A DNA stretch of 64,000 nt from Schistosoma mansoni (lineage: Eukaryota; Platyhelminthes; Trematoda; Strigeidida; Schistosomatidae): contig NC_031498.1 of the NCBI RefSeq assembly GCF_000237925.1, positions 764,015-828,014 of the forward strand. Direction: 5' to 3'. Position numbers and translations under genes: made by a program. Shown here in pieces: positions 1-10,980 of this stretch. The notes under the pieces were generated by a model. The model saw nothing but the letters and a program-made list of their open reading frames with translations, did not search any database and was not told the origin of the DNA. Positions within the stretch are counted from its first letter, which is position 1. Each line of letters opens with the position of its first letter.

Positions 1-246
1 GATAGGACACACTTTGAGGAAATCATCCAACTGCATCACAAGACAAGCCCTCACATGGAATCCTGAAGGTCAAAGGAGAAGAGGAAAATCAAAAAACATA
101 TTACGCCGAGAAATAGAGACAGACATGAGAAGAATGAACAAAAACTGGATAGAACTAGAAAAGAAGGTCCAGGACAGAGTGGGTTGGAGAATGCTGGTCG
201 GCGGCCTATGCTCCATTGGGAGTAACAGGCGTAAGTAAGTAAGTAA
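1..246 (+). mobile_element. 3' end of an RTE-type LINE (family C)
   Basis: The frame at 14-238 encodes the C-terminal end of an RTE-type endonuclease/reverse transcriptase, with the signatures [18 protein letters not shown] and [10 protein letters not shown]. It closely matches the C-terminus of the nearly complete element at 52715-55914. After the stop the DNA ends in TAAG tandem units, the 3' terminus of this family. The 5' part lies before the window. The LINE end sits only about 7 bp from the stop codon of the convergent Ly6-type gene, so that gene's 3' UTR must start inside or beyond the antisense LINE. Confidence 0.85.
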
Positions 247-252
247 TACTTA

Positions 253-2084
253 TTAATAACACAATACAGGTAGTGTTAGTAGTGTATGTCGATAATGATA
301 AAATAATTGAATTAAATTTATTAAAACAATATAGTAACTATAATTCATTTTTTTAAGAATTGAATTAGCTGAATTACATTTATCTTTATTACAAAAACAT
401 AAATGACCAATTGATGAACGTGATTCAGCTATACAAACTAAATATTTCTCCATTTTCATATTTAAACTTGTTGAACAATTTCGTATTAAATGTTTTTGTC
501 CATCTAGTTGAATGACAAAACAAAAAGAGAATAAGAAATATTAGATGCGTTAATATTTGTTGACAAACAATAAAATATTAAATAGGAATAATGTATATTT
601 GTAATATCTCAGCGAAGTGAATTTGAAGTAAATCCAATGTTTCGCCTGGCAATCTGGTCCAAGCAGTTCTGTAAATGAGGCTGACCCAGATGTTGCTTGA
701 AAAGATATACGAACAACTGTGGACACAGCAGCAACATCTATATAAGAACTTTCGTCTAAATTAGAGCAAATAGTTTTACAGTATTTGGGCGCCAAGTTGA
801 TGTAAGACATGTAATAGGAATAATGTATATTTGTTAAATCTCAGAGAATGAATTTGAAGTAAATCCAACGTTTCACCTGGCAATCTGGTTCAAACTTTTT
901 CAAGGAAATATAATCAAAACATCAAACTTATCGAATATATACAGGGTACATGGTTTTTCGGTTCATTGTACACTGAATAGTTCATCCAATCAACGTTAAA
1001 AATGTTCAAACATATAACTAGTTTAAACATTTTTAACATGTATTAGTGAGTGTAAGAGACTTGTGATATGAAATGATAAGTGTGTTAGGATAACATATTG
1101 TTACCCCCAAACGCCCTGGTATGGCTGAGAGTGGAGAGAGTCCGCTCTCCCTCTACAAATGCTCTCACATGGTCACGCGTATATAGCCTGGGTCAGAGAA
1201 GTCCTACTCACTGCCTTCTCGTGCCTCGACTGTTGTTTACGAAATTGAGAGGACGAAAAGCGAATGTCCGGTGCTTTAACCGGGTTCGTGCACACAAAGA
1301 GTCCACCTAGGGGAGTTGGAAAACCCTAATCCCAAACCAATGGTGTGCATGGGCTCCAGTATCCTGAGGGAACAAATGACGTATGAACCATTCGTCGGTC
1401 ACCAGCTACCATGAGACTGCATCTCCTTACGATGCTCCACTGCCTTATGGATCAGACCTTTAGGTCAAAGGCTCGGGGTGTGGCCCCTTAAGAAAACCAC
1501 GTGCTTTAGTTTGGGCACCTGGGCAGTATTACAGCCCTCACACAAATCAAATGAGATTTGTGTGGCGCATATGTATCCGGTGCTTCCTAGTACCAATATT
1601 TATGTGTTTAAATAAATAAACACATTGTATATATCCGTAAAAGGTGAAAGGAGAAATTTTATTCACAATATATTGTCTCCTGTCGGTGAAGTTTTAAGAA
1701 AATATACGATTTTTATAATATATGATATGAATCATATATGTGTCACAGCATGTATAAAATGAAGATAAATAAACAAAAGAATGAATTCGAAGAGGAAGAA
1801 TGTAGTTTGAAACTGAATATGTGTTATTTTTAATGTTCCAATCAATTGGGTTGTTTGTGGAGATTTTTTGTAATTTTTTTATATATATTTGAAATCACGA
1901 GTCAATTGAAGCTAGACCACCATGGAAAACCTGGAAGCACTGGACGGCTGTTTCGTCCTATTGTTTAGCAAATTCCGATGAGATTTAATCATTTAATGTA
2001 ATTTTTGTCATTCAGATAATACTGTGAAATTATTCGCTCTAATTTAGACAAAAGTTCTTATATAGACTATAAAATATTTAAAAG

Positions 2085-2141
<57 letters not shown>

Positions 2142-3935
2142 GAAGGCAGTACAATAATAGAAGGCAGTTCTGTTCGCTAGTATCGCCTTCTGATTACCAC
2201 TGGCGATGAGAGAAGCTAATGATTTCTGGTCATTGTTCACGATCATATTTGTCATTGGTTAAGGGAAAACCGTTGGCTCGATAGACAAACAAGTTATTAT
2301 TAACTTCGTATCGTCAGATAACCCGATCAAGCTAACGAGAAAGAATTGATTCTAACACATATAGTTCTGGAATGATCTAACCCATGAGTCCTTCCTTCTG
2401 AATTCTTTGGTCTTGAGGAGTGTCTATTTGAGAGAGAATACTTAGACCTCGAACTAGGAGAGTTTCGAGATACTGATCGATGTCTCTCTGAATATCCTGA
2501 TCTATCTCTGTGTCGCTTCGACGGTGGCGAAAAGTCCTGATCTCCATGTCTTCGCATCGCACTAAGGCCTAAATNNNNNNNNNNNNNNNNNNNNNNNNNN
2601 NNNNNNNNNNNNNNNNNNNNNNNNNNNNNNNNNNNNNNNNNNNNNNNNNNNNNNNNNNNNNNNNNNNNNNNNNNNNNNNNNNNNNNNNNNNNNNNNNNNN
2701 NNNNNNNNNNNNNNNNNNNNNNNNNNNNNNNNNNNNNNNNNNNNNNNNNNNNNNNNNNNNNNNNNNNNNNNNNNTGCATCTCAGAGTTGATGTCCACTCC
2801 GGGACTCGAACCCAGTACCCATAGCGTTATCCACCCAGCTACTGAGCCATGACGAAACGCGCGTCCTGGATTCCACTGCTAGCCACTATCCATCTTTGCT
2901 TACAATTTACGATAATTCTTGTTCCCATGATATATACTGCCATTGCCGAATGCATTTTATGTTTTTTTCCAAAAGATGAAAGAAGATAATATACAAACCA
3001 TCATAGTAGTGCTTCTTGAGTATCTTAATAATCAATTTTGAGAGAGGTTGTAAGTATTTTATGGTGGCACTCTGTGACAGACAAAATTAATTAAAATAAA
3101 TCTAGAACATACAATTTATTGCAGCATATACACATTTGGAAAACTAATGGTGCAGAAAATTAATATCACCGTGCAGCTATTACATCCAAGGAGTACCTTA
3201 ACACGAACACCCACTTTACCGTAAGTAACTTAATTCATCTTACTTCATGTACTAAGTAATCTTTGGTTGAAGATTCTATCTGAGTTAGTAATTATATTAA
3301 TACTTTTCTCAGGGTCACTCCAATAGCTTTACCTCGAATTAAATTATAAACAGCCCACAGACTGACTAAACTATACATTTAAGTGCTAATTATTTTAACA
3401 CTTACAAATTCCAATAAAAGTTTCATCTATAATAAATGCAAACATACAAATTGTATTTTAATCATACATATATTAAGAGTTGATTGAATTAAATAGCATA
3501 GTATAAAATAGTATCATGCACATCAATGTTTGAATTAACCACAAAAGATGTACAAGTGTATAATGAAAAGCTGACGAGTCCCAAATAGGACGAAACGCGC
3601 GTCAAACTGGATTCCACTGCTAGCCACTATCCATCTTTGTTTACAATGCTTGTGAAATAAGGCTATATCGAGGCAATACGCACAGTATACACATATGCCA
3701 ATTAGAGACTGACCAGTTGCAGTCCTGAACATCAATGGAAAGATTCAAAAACAAACAATACTAAGTGAATTTAAAAGTATTTTTAGTTTACCTGGACCTT
3801 GAAAAGCCCATTTAAAACAATAATCATTACAATCCACTAAAGGAAATGATTTGGTTTGTTGTGGTTGCCGAAAAAATGGATCATTACAGTGATTGTCTTC
3901 AACAGAATTACAACTGTAACATTTAATTCGTTGAC
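253..3935 (-). CDS. Ly6/Quiver-like cysteine-rich secreted protein, last two exons
   Basis: Two minus-strand exons join in phase. Exon 3935-3792 follows an AAG acceptor, reads KCYSCNSVEDNHC, VDCNDYC and FKWAFQGP, and ends at a GTAAAC donor. Exon 503-253 follows a CTAG acceptor and reads GQKHLIRNCSTS, ESRSSIGHLCFCNKDKCNS, then TAA. Ten cysteines and the closing CFCNKDKCN give the Ly6/three-finger pattern; the VDC, KW and IRNCS motifs resemble the Quiver/Sleepless branch, whose members are secreted or GPI-anchored. A moderately hydrophobic tail follows the last cysteine, so a GPI signal is possible but not certain. The signal-peptide exon was not found. The 3.3-kb intron holds a 0.5-kb short element, SINE pieces and an assembly gap; 2936-3559 and 3936-4212 show nothing recognisable. 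Confidence 0.72.
590..890. repeat. Duplicated segment flanking an internal LINE fragment
   Basis: About 70 bp at 586-655 recurs imperfectly at 817-890 (shared runs include ATAGGAATAATGTATATTTG and GAATTTGAAGTAAATCCAA). Between the copies, 664-745 matches an internal piece of LINE family B (8093-8172), beginning GCAGTTCTGTAAA. The small coding fragment lacks both LINE ends, so it did not arrive by ordinary 3'-end-primed insertion. Confidence 0.55.
1103..1620 (+). mobile_element. 0.5-kb short retroposon-like element, copy R1
   Basis: One of six related copies in the window (others at 28541, 33046, 46632, 52098 and 61428). The 5' part carries CCCTGGTATGGCTGAGAGTG; the 3' end reads CTAGTACCAATATTTATGTG followed by a TAAA-rich tail. 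No long frame is shared among copies. The last 50 or so bases match the 3' end of LINE family A, which suggests mobilisation by that LINE. Confidence 0.8.
1887..1966 (-). mobile_element. Fragment of tRNA-derived SINE (SINE2), 3' part
   Basis: Antisense to the 3' half of the SINE at 57553-57767; shares GGAAGCACTGGACGG and the GTTTCGTCCT box, the antisense of the hammerhead GAAA core. The tRNA-like head is absent. Confidence 0.6.
2085..2139. repeat. (TA)n microsatellite
   Basis: About 55 bp of nearly pure TA dinucleotide repeat. Similar runs lie at 5359-5392 and 40207-40232, the latter two exactly at 5' truncation points of LINE copies. Confidence 0.9.
2327..2574 (-). other. Arg/Ser-rich open fragment beside an assembly gap, unidentified
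   Basis: The minus-strand frame entering from the gap contains RRHGDQDFSPPSKRHRDRSG and SSRSKYSLSNRHSSR, then a stop near 2327. It is rich in Arg, Ser and His. It could be a decayed repeat-encoded protein or a fragment of a host RS-type protein. I do not recognise it, and the gap hides its upstream part. Confidence 0.25.
2575..2774. other. Assembly gap (200 N)
   Basis: Exactly 200 N, the same length as the gap at 13042-13241, so this is a fixed-size placeholder and the true distance is unknown. Confidence 0.99.
2775..2935 (-). mobile_element. S-alpha-type tRNA-derived SINE, truncated by the gap
   Basis: On the minus strand the order is GTGGCTAGCAGTGGAATCC, antisense hammerhead GCGCGTTTCGTC, a tRNA-like A-box region TAGCTGGGTGGATAAC, then the B box GGTTCGAGTCCC and ACATCAACTCTGAGATG, running into the gap. 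This matches the schistosome S-alpha SINE with an internal pol III promoter and a hammerhead domain. Confidence 0.7.
3560..3650 (+). mobile_element. S-alpha-type SINE, hammerhead-bearing end
   Basis: CTGACGAG, stem II TCC/GGA around CAAATA, then GAAACGCGCGTC, is the hammerhead core of S-alpha SINEs, followed by the family sequence TGGATTCCACTGCTAGCC. The tRNA-like half is missing. It lies in the intron of the Ly6-type gene. Confidence 0.7.
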
Positions 3936-4212
3936 CTTAAATGGTAGAGGGAAAAGACAAAAAATAAATGTTATGAAATGAAATCAAAATATCTGTACAT
4001 TTACATGGGTATATTATAAATATTTATTGGTCGAGTAAATAGTATAACTTATTGACTTTCTTAAAATAAAAAAGAATATATGGATTACAATCATAATAGA
4101 AATTAATGACATAAATTTTACAAATAACGAAATAATCTTTAATCAATGGTGAAAGAAGTGATTTGAAAAGTCGAGAAATAAGCTGAACAAACTTTACCAC
4201 TATATATATATA

Positions 4213-5358
4213 TTAACACATACATATTGGTACAGAAGGGCACCAGATACATATGCGCCACACAAAATAAAGAGAATGGGAGGAGAAAGGAGGGAGATGC
4301 GTATATATAAAAGAAGAAAAAAGGGATGAAAAAAAGAGAAGAGTAATGATGAGAGGAACTGAAATGTACAACCAGAAGACTCTTTCAGTTAAGAAAGTTA
4401 TAGCCACTCTTTATGAAGAAAGTAAAAGAAGGTTACAGCAGGATCGCCACTGGCTTCTATTCTGAGCCATATCTGATAACGTCTCTAGCCACTGTGTTGC
4501 ACCATCTCTCGGACTCCAACCAGGGAGTCGTGAAGGTCCAACAGAAGCTAGCCCTTTGCAGCTTTCTTTCATACCACGACACCATGCCATACACTGACCT
4601 CCTCTTCGCTTTTTCCAACCAGTCCCAGAGTCGGCAAATAATGCACGACGTGGAAGTTTCTGGAACGACATTCGTAGAACACGTCCAATCCACCGAAGTC
4701 GATGTTTCAAGATGGTGACACCAATTGAATTATCGTCTCTGCTCCCGAACACACGATGCCGAACCTCTGCATTCCTAACACGGTGTTGCCACTGAATGTC
4801 AGCAATCCTTCGGAGACAACGATGATCGAACACAGAGAATCGTTTAACATCCTCAACTCGGAAAGGCCAGGTTTCACAAACATAAAGCAAAACTGCTCTC
4901 ACCCATGCGTCGTAGATCCGACAATTTACAGCCAGACTAACATCACGAAGGCGCCAGAGATGGCCCAGATTGGCATAAGCCGCTCTGGCTTTCATTATAC
5001 GTGCATCGATCTCATCACTCACGCCACCACCAGCACTTATGTAGCTACCTAGATACACGAACTTCTCAACTACTTCAATCTGCTCACCATCCAGGGTGAG
5101 TACAGGATGAGAATCCTGCCAGTCTTGTAGGAGTACTTTGCACTTGGAGGGTGCAAAGCACATGCCGTATCTGCGGACACTGATTGCCAACTGATTAAGT
5201 TCGGATTGCATGCCTTGGGCATTATCGCACAGTAAGACAATATCATCCGCATACTCAAGGTCGAGAAGTCTTTCTCCAGGCAGCAGATCCACACCGCCGT
5301 TACTTACATCCATCAGAGCTGTTTGCAGAATGTCTTCAATAGCAAAGTTGAAGAGGAA
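4213..5358 (-). mobile_element. 5'-truncated RTE-like LINE (family A), C-terminal RT part
   Basis: The minus-strand frame 5313-4411 encodes 300 residues: LDLEYADDIVLLCDNA (RT catalytic YADD), CFAPSKCKVLLQDW, YLGSYISAGGG, LLYVCETWPFRVEDVKR, LRWIGRVLRM, MAQNRSQWRSCCN. These are the RT thumb and C-terminal region of RTE-like elements. Upstream domains are missing; the copy ends at a TA microsatellite. The 3' UTR ends with GTGGCGCATATGTATCTGG and ACCAATATGTATG, the tail shared with the 0.5-kb short elements. Confidence 0.85.
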
Positions 5359-5359
5359 T

Positions 5360-5392
<33 letters not shown>

Positions 5393-5394
<2 letters not shown>

Positions 5395-5754
5395 CTCATA
5401 GTATCAAAACCATAATCAGTGAAATACACAAATTATAATTACAATGGCTTGCATCTTCACTAACGTTTCGTCAGTATAAAAAGTATGTATCCTTATAGTG
5501 TTTACTCAATTTTATGTCCTGTCAAAAAATGACAACAAAATATAATATCAAGCTACAATTTATGCTACACCTATCGCTTGACTAGAGTGCAAAATATGAA
5601 ATCATATCTTGTAATTCTAACTTTTCGGAGAAAGTTTTATGAAGTTTGAAATTGGTTAAAACAAATTGAAATGATTACGTATTTCATACAACCAGATCCC
5701 TTGATAAATGTAAACAGAACAAGAACAACAATGTTTGAACAATAAAATGAATCT
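5393..5754. other. No gene recognised; minimal hammerhead-like relic
   Basis: AT-rich sequence without a convincing frame. The minus strand near 5455-5480 carries CTGACGAAACGTTAG, a motif like a hammerhead core lacking stem II. Similar short motifs occur near 18290 and 40677. Confidence 0.4.
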
Positions 5755-6468
5755 GTTCTATTTCACGGTTTCTCATCAGCTGCATATAACGTAAAATCAC
5801 AATTATTAATATAAATATGGTTATTAACAAGTGTCTAACATACTTTAGTTTGTGGATTTTAGATAAATGTTTGAAACGTAACGAAAGCCATAATAATAAT
5901 GATAATAATAATAAGAGGAATAGAGATATAACATGTATAGATAAACATAATCAAGATCAACTTGTATTTATATGCTGACACATCCTTGAATGAGTTTCTT
6001 GCTGGAGAAAACGATCCGAAGCTCTGGTGAGTAAAGTTTTTTCCAAGAATCTAGACAGTTTATTCTTTAATATCTCAGCTTCTATATCTTCATTGAATTC
6101 GATGTTCAAGAATAAAAATTCCTTCCGAACCACGGAAGCTCTTCCGATTTGAATTTGATTTTAGATTGCTGTCAATGAACTTGGATGAGAAGCCATTCTT
6201 CAGAAGTGAGCTTTGAATTATATTTAGCTGATTGTCAATTATGTCTTCAGTGCATATCCGCCTGACTCTTTAAGATAGAGAATGAAGTGAATTTCTCTGC
6301 TTAGTTAGAGGCGCCAAACTCTAGAAGTTCATATACTCCCCGTTCCAGGTTAGATTTCTGTATAACGATCGTTGTAAAGATCCATATGATCCTCCTTTCA
6401 GTAAAACACTGAAGAAGTGACATTTTGAGTTTAATTTCGCTTCTATTGTGAACTTAATCGAGGGATGA
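5755..6468 (-). mobile_element. Penelope-like element 2, 3' part (split by LINE B1)
   Basis: Minus-strand reading gives FTIEAKLNSKCHFF, RNLTWNGEYMNF, EDIIDNQLNIIQ and SSLLKNGFSSKFIDSN, matching the RT C-terminal part of Penelope-like elements (compare RKPTWSGQYLHF in the element at 14867-17203). The frame is broken and I see no GIY-YIG domain. At 5779-5761 on the minus strand CTGATGA, 8 nt, GAAAT repeats the spacing of the hammerhead-like motif of the other Penelope-like element. The 5' half of the RT continues at 10372 beyond the inserted LINE. Confidence 0.6.
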
Positions 6469-9400
6469 TTGACCGTTGCTGCTACCTTGACGCGGTGGTT
6501 GGGCTTGCCCATCGTGATGAACCAATCGAGCTATACTGGCTGGAACGATCTGTCCTCAAGGTCCTACCATGCCAGACGGGTCGACTGAAGGGTGGTAAGA
6601 CTGAAAGCAGCAAACCCAAGGTCCGAAGGCGAAGTCGTACTGCTGACTGTACATAGGTGTGACGGAAGTAAGGTGTTTCCTTCAGACAACCAGTATAACA
6701 GCGATGTTGCCTTCCCACAAGGAGGGGTAGAGTTAGAAAAGGTCGACCCTAAAAATGCACACCTCGCCTTATCCAAGGATATCCGTCTCCAGGGGTAAGG
6801 TCCCAACAAGTACGGAGCTAACACAAAAATTACCCACGAAAAGTTCGTGTGTGGCCGACCTCAAAAATTGTGTCTTGGGCACTGTGGTCACGCTCTCAGG
6901 TCCTTAAGACCACTTCTAATCCAATTTCCTTTTCAGGTACCTCTAAAAGAACCCTTCCACAGTGTGGGCACAACCGGGAAGTGATAACTGCACTCATACC
7001 TCTAACACCACTCAAGATCACTGTATTCATAATCAATCTCCTTATTCAATTCCTAATACTCCTTCAACCTCGACTTTCAACACTAAACTTCCTCTTTCGG
7101 TTTCCTCCTCAAGTATCAATGTGGCCAACGATCCTAGGGCGCGAAACACTGTCCCAGGTCTACTAAAACCTCGCTCCAAACTACACATTGGAGCCTTCAA
7201 CGTACGTACCCTATGTCAAATCGGTCAACAGGCCTCCTTGGCTAAGACCCTAAAATCTCGTACCATCGATGTATGCTGTGTCTCCGAAACACGCATACAG
7301 GATCTTAGTATGGTCATTCACTTGACCTGACCTCGCCAAAATGGAGAGCCAACGAAATACACCCTCTGTGTATCTGGCAACCCTATGACTAGTTCTCATG
7401 GACTTGCAGGTGTAGGCATAGCACTAAGTTTGAAGGCAGAACAAGCACTATTAGAATGGATCTCCGTTAACAGTCGCCTGTGTGCTGTCCGGCTAAATGG
7501 CTCCGTAAGAACTCAGAAGGATAGAGACACACGTCATTGCCTTTTCGTCGTTTCTGCCTACTCTTCCACTGACTGCAGCCCGAATGAAGTGAAAGATGAC
7601 TTTTACAGAAAGCTCTCTGAACTTCTTCAAAAAGCTAAGCGCTCAGACATAGTACTCGTAGCGGGTGACCTTAACGCCCAATTAGGCAGCTCAAATCAAA
7701 TAGAAAGACATTTAGGTGGGTATTTTAGTATTCCGGCTCAGCGAACAAATAATGGTGGTCGTCTGTTGCAACTATGCTCAGACAATCGTTTATTTTTAGC
7801 AAACACTAATTTTAAGCATAAGGAGAGACATCGTCTAACATGGCGACCACCTGCACCAAACCAACGATGTACTCAAATAGACCATATTGCCATCAGTCAT
7901 CGTTGGAGAAGCTCGATAGAAGATTGTCGCTCGTATTGGAATACGCGTTTAGACTCTGATCACGCTTTAATAAGAGCACGCATTTGTCTGCGCCTCACTG
8001 GACGCAGAAAAACCACACTAAGAAGACTCATTACAATTGAACTGACGGCGAGAAAACCAAGTGATTTCCAGGAACATCTGGGTTCAAATCTAGGCAGTTC
8101 TGTAAACGAGACTGACTCAGATGCTGCTTGGAAAGATATACGAACAGTTGTGGAAACAGCAGTAACATCTATTAGTAATTTAAACCATAGGGTTCCAAAA
8201 ACCCAATGGATTTATTGTAAGTCTATTGCTCTGATGGATTCTCGTAAACTCACCCCATCAGGCTCTGAACACGATGAAGAGCGAAAGCAAATCAGATCTA
8301 GGTTAACCAAAAGTCTACGAAACGATCGTGAGCAGTGGTGGGCAACGAAAGCAGAAGAAATGGAAAAGGCAGCGGCTGTAGGCAACGCCAGGCAACTCTT
8401 CAGAATAATAAAAGAAATTGGAATTAAGAAGTCAATTGTAAGTGAGACAATCTCGGACGAGACTTTCATCTGCTCTCAGCCCAGACGTTTAGAACGACGA
8501 GTTGGACACTTTAGAGAACAGTTTAGCTGGCGTTCAGCTACTCTACAGTTACCCACCATTCCCAAACAGTTTGAACGGAACACTGAATTAGGTCGCCCGA
8601 CTCTAGCTGAAGTTCAAAAGGCTATAACTAATTTGAAACGAGGAAGAGCAGCTGATCCAGATGCATCGGCTCCAAAAGTCTTTAAGTATGGTGGTCCAGT
8701 TTTAGGCATTATGTTGACTAATATTTTGGCTGAAATCTGGGAGTTGGACGTAATCCCATCTGACTGGTCACAATAATTGATTGTCCCATTAAATAAGAAG
8801 GGGCAAAAATCATCCTGTAATAACCATAGAGGGATTAGCCTGACTAATATAGCATCTTAAATACTTGCCTCAATAATTTTCGGGCGCCTAACTAAGACAA
8901 GTGAACTGCGAACACGAGAAAATCAGGCTGGCTTCAGACCTGGTCGTGGCTGCATCGACCACATATTCACTATTCGTCAGGTTTTAGAGCACAGATATGC
9001 TTACTGGCGTCTGACAATGATAGTTTTTCTTGATTCAAGAGCAGCATTTGACTCTGTAGACCGAGAGGTTCTGTGGCAGTGTCTGTCATTGAAAGGTGTA
9101 CCTCAGAGGTACATAAACCTTATGAAGGTTCGTTACTCGAACACAAGCAGTCGAGTGAGAGCTTATGGCGAACTGTCATCTGATTCTACAACCTCAAGTG
9201 GTGTCCGGCAAGGCTGTCCACTATCCCCATTTTTGTTTAACTTCATTATAGACCTGTTGCTGGAAATAAAACTCGTCGACTGAATTTTCAGGAATTGATC
9301 TAACACCAGGAGGTCCACTTATCGACTTAGAATACGCAGATGACATAGTCCTGTTTGGTGAAGACGCTGACAAAATGCAGTCTTCTGTTAGAACTGAGTA

Positions 9401-10357
9401 ACAATGACAGGATATTTGGAATGCGTTTCTGCCCCTCTAAATGTAAATTGTTACTCCAGGACTGGCCTGCATCAGCACCTGAACCAAGGATAGGGAGTGA
9501 AGTAGTCGAACGCGTCGACAACTTCACTTATTTTGGATGTCTGATCAGCCCTAATGGGTTGGTGATTAAATCTCAACACGGATTCAAAAAGCTCGTTTCG
9601 CTTTTGCCAACTAACGTCACCTATTGGCGAAGATGAGATATCCGTCTATCGATTAAGGGACAAGTATACTGCGCAGCAGTTCGCTCTGATCTATTTTACG
9701 GCTGTGAAACATGGCCATTAAGAGTAGAAGATATTCGTAAGTTATTAGTATTTGAGCACAGATGTCTTAGAAATATTGCTCGCATCTGCTGGGATCACCG
9801 GGCAAGTAATAATGCGGTTAGACACAGGGTATTATGGAATGATGGTAAATCAGTTGGTGAGGTTGTGAATCTTCATCAACTGAGATGGTTGGGCCACGTG
9901 TTACGTATGCCTGAACACCGATTACCACGACGCGCTATGTTGACTAGTGTAGGGGATGGTTGAAAAAAAGTAAGGAGCTGCCAAACCAAAACGTGGCATC
10001 AGTGCTTGAAGTTACTAACTTCTAGTCTGAGTCATGTTGGTGGATGCAGACTACTCAGTTGGGGTCCGCGTGACTATGGTAACCAATGGTTGGATATTCA
10101 AGGTGACATGGCTCAGAATCGATCACAATGGCGTAGGTGTATACACTCTCTGTCTTCCCTTAAACCTTAAGATTAAAATTGCTTCATAACTTTCTTCCTA
10201 TACTATATCCATATATACAACTTATCTTTTATATACTACCACCACTAAATTAACTATTTCTATGAATCCGGTGTTCATCTTGTTGTGCTAACGAGGTATG
10301 GCAACTTGGACCGATGCATATGTGTACCTGGTCCTACGTTGTAGCTGACTGACTGAC
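6469..10357 (+). mobile_element. Full-length RTE-like LINE (family B, copy B1) with 14-bp target duplication
   Basis: A complete element flanked by a perfect duplication, TAATCGAGGGATGA, at 6455-6468 and 10358-10371. A 5' UTR of about 0.5 kb precedes one long frame (from 6962). The apurinic-type endonuclease shows GAFNVRTL, SETRIQD, VAGDLNAQLG and SDHAL; the RT shows NHRGISL, ENQAGFRPGRGCIDHIF, FLDSRAAFDSVDRE, SGVRQGCPLSPFLFN and LEYADDIVLF. The frame is interrupted by stops at 7328, 8774 and 8858 and by a frameshift after 9283, with more changes near 9400 and after 9636, so this copy is dead. The 3' UTR ends in TGACTGACTGACT. It inserted into the RT of an older Penelope-like element. Confidence 0.9.
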
Positions 10358-10371
10358 TAATCGAGGGATGA

Positions 10372-10980
10372 AAGTCATTGAACTCTAGTAGTATTTCATT
10401 AACGTAGATATCTTGGTCAAAGACGGTAAAAGTATCATTTAGATATCTCTATGCTCCGATCAACAATTGATGAAGTTTTTCGATAATTTTTCTACTAATT
10501 GGCCATAAAACAGTCTGCTAGAAGATGTCTCAACGGAGATCCCATCGCGACATTATTTATTTGTCTGTAGAGATCATCTTCATAAGATTTAAAATCTTGA
10601 AAAAGTCTCTAAGGTGTGGGAAAAACATTGGTCACCCAACTATTATGTTACTATGATAGAATGTTTAATTCCCCATCAATCTTAACTGCTCATTCTCGCA
10701 GTGTGCTGATGCACAAGATTATCCCTAACCTTGACACATCTTTTGTGTTTGCCGTTATTTATAATGGTATAAAAGTTATTCGCTAATCTATTACAACGTA
10801 ATTTTTTACAGCAATGCTCCTTGCTCTCTTATCTCCCAAAGCATTCAGATGATGTCGTTGTCTTGGTTTGATGTTTTTTTCTGACATTCGTGTGAGAAAT
10901 GAAATATATTTTGTTGAAGAGCTAGACACCTGTCTCTGACTATGTTTCATACGAAAGTTTCCCGTCAAACTTAACGATAA
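10372..10980 (-). mobile_element. Penelope-like element 2, 5' part (split by LINE B1)
   Basis: On the minus strand the flank right of LINE B1 reads INNVAMGSPL, the Penelope-type RT palm motif (compare IDGVAMGSPLGPVL at 14867-17203), then DIYVNEILLEFNDFHPSI, which continues directly in the 3' part left of the LINE. The 5' boundary is uncertain, and sequence beyond about 10700 no longer matches recognisable RT motifs. The element is broken. Confidence 0.6.

Noticed and set aside
2327-2797. A 156-codon frame spanning the gap
   Set aside because: It reads through 200 placeholder N; only the part outside the gap can be judged.
4413-4718. Plus-strand frame of 101 codons
   Set aside because: Antisense shadow of the LINE A1 reverse transcriptase.
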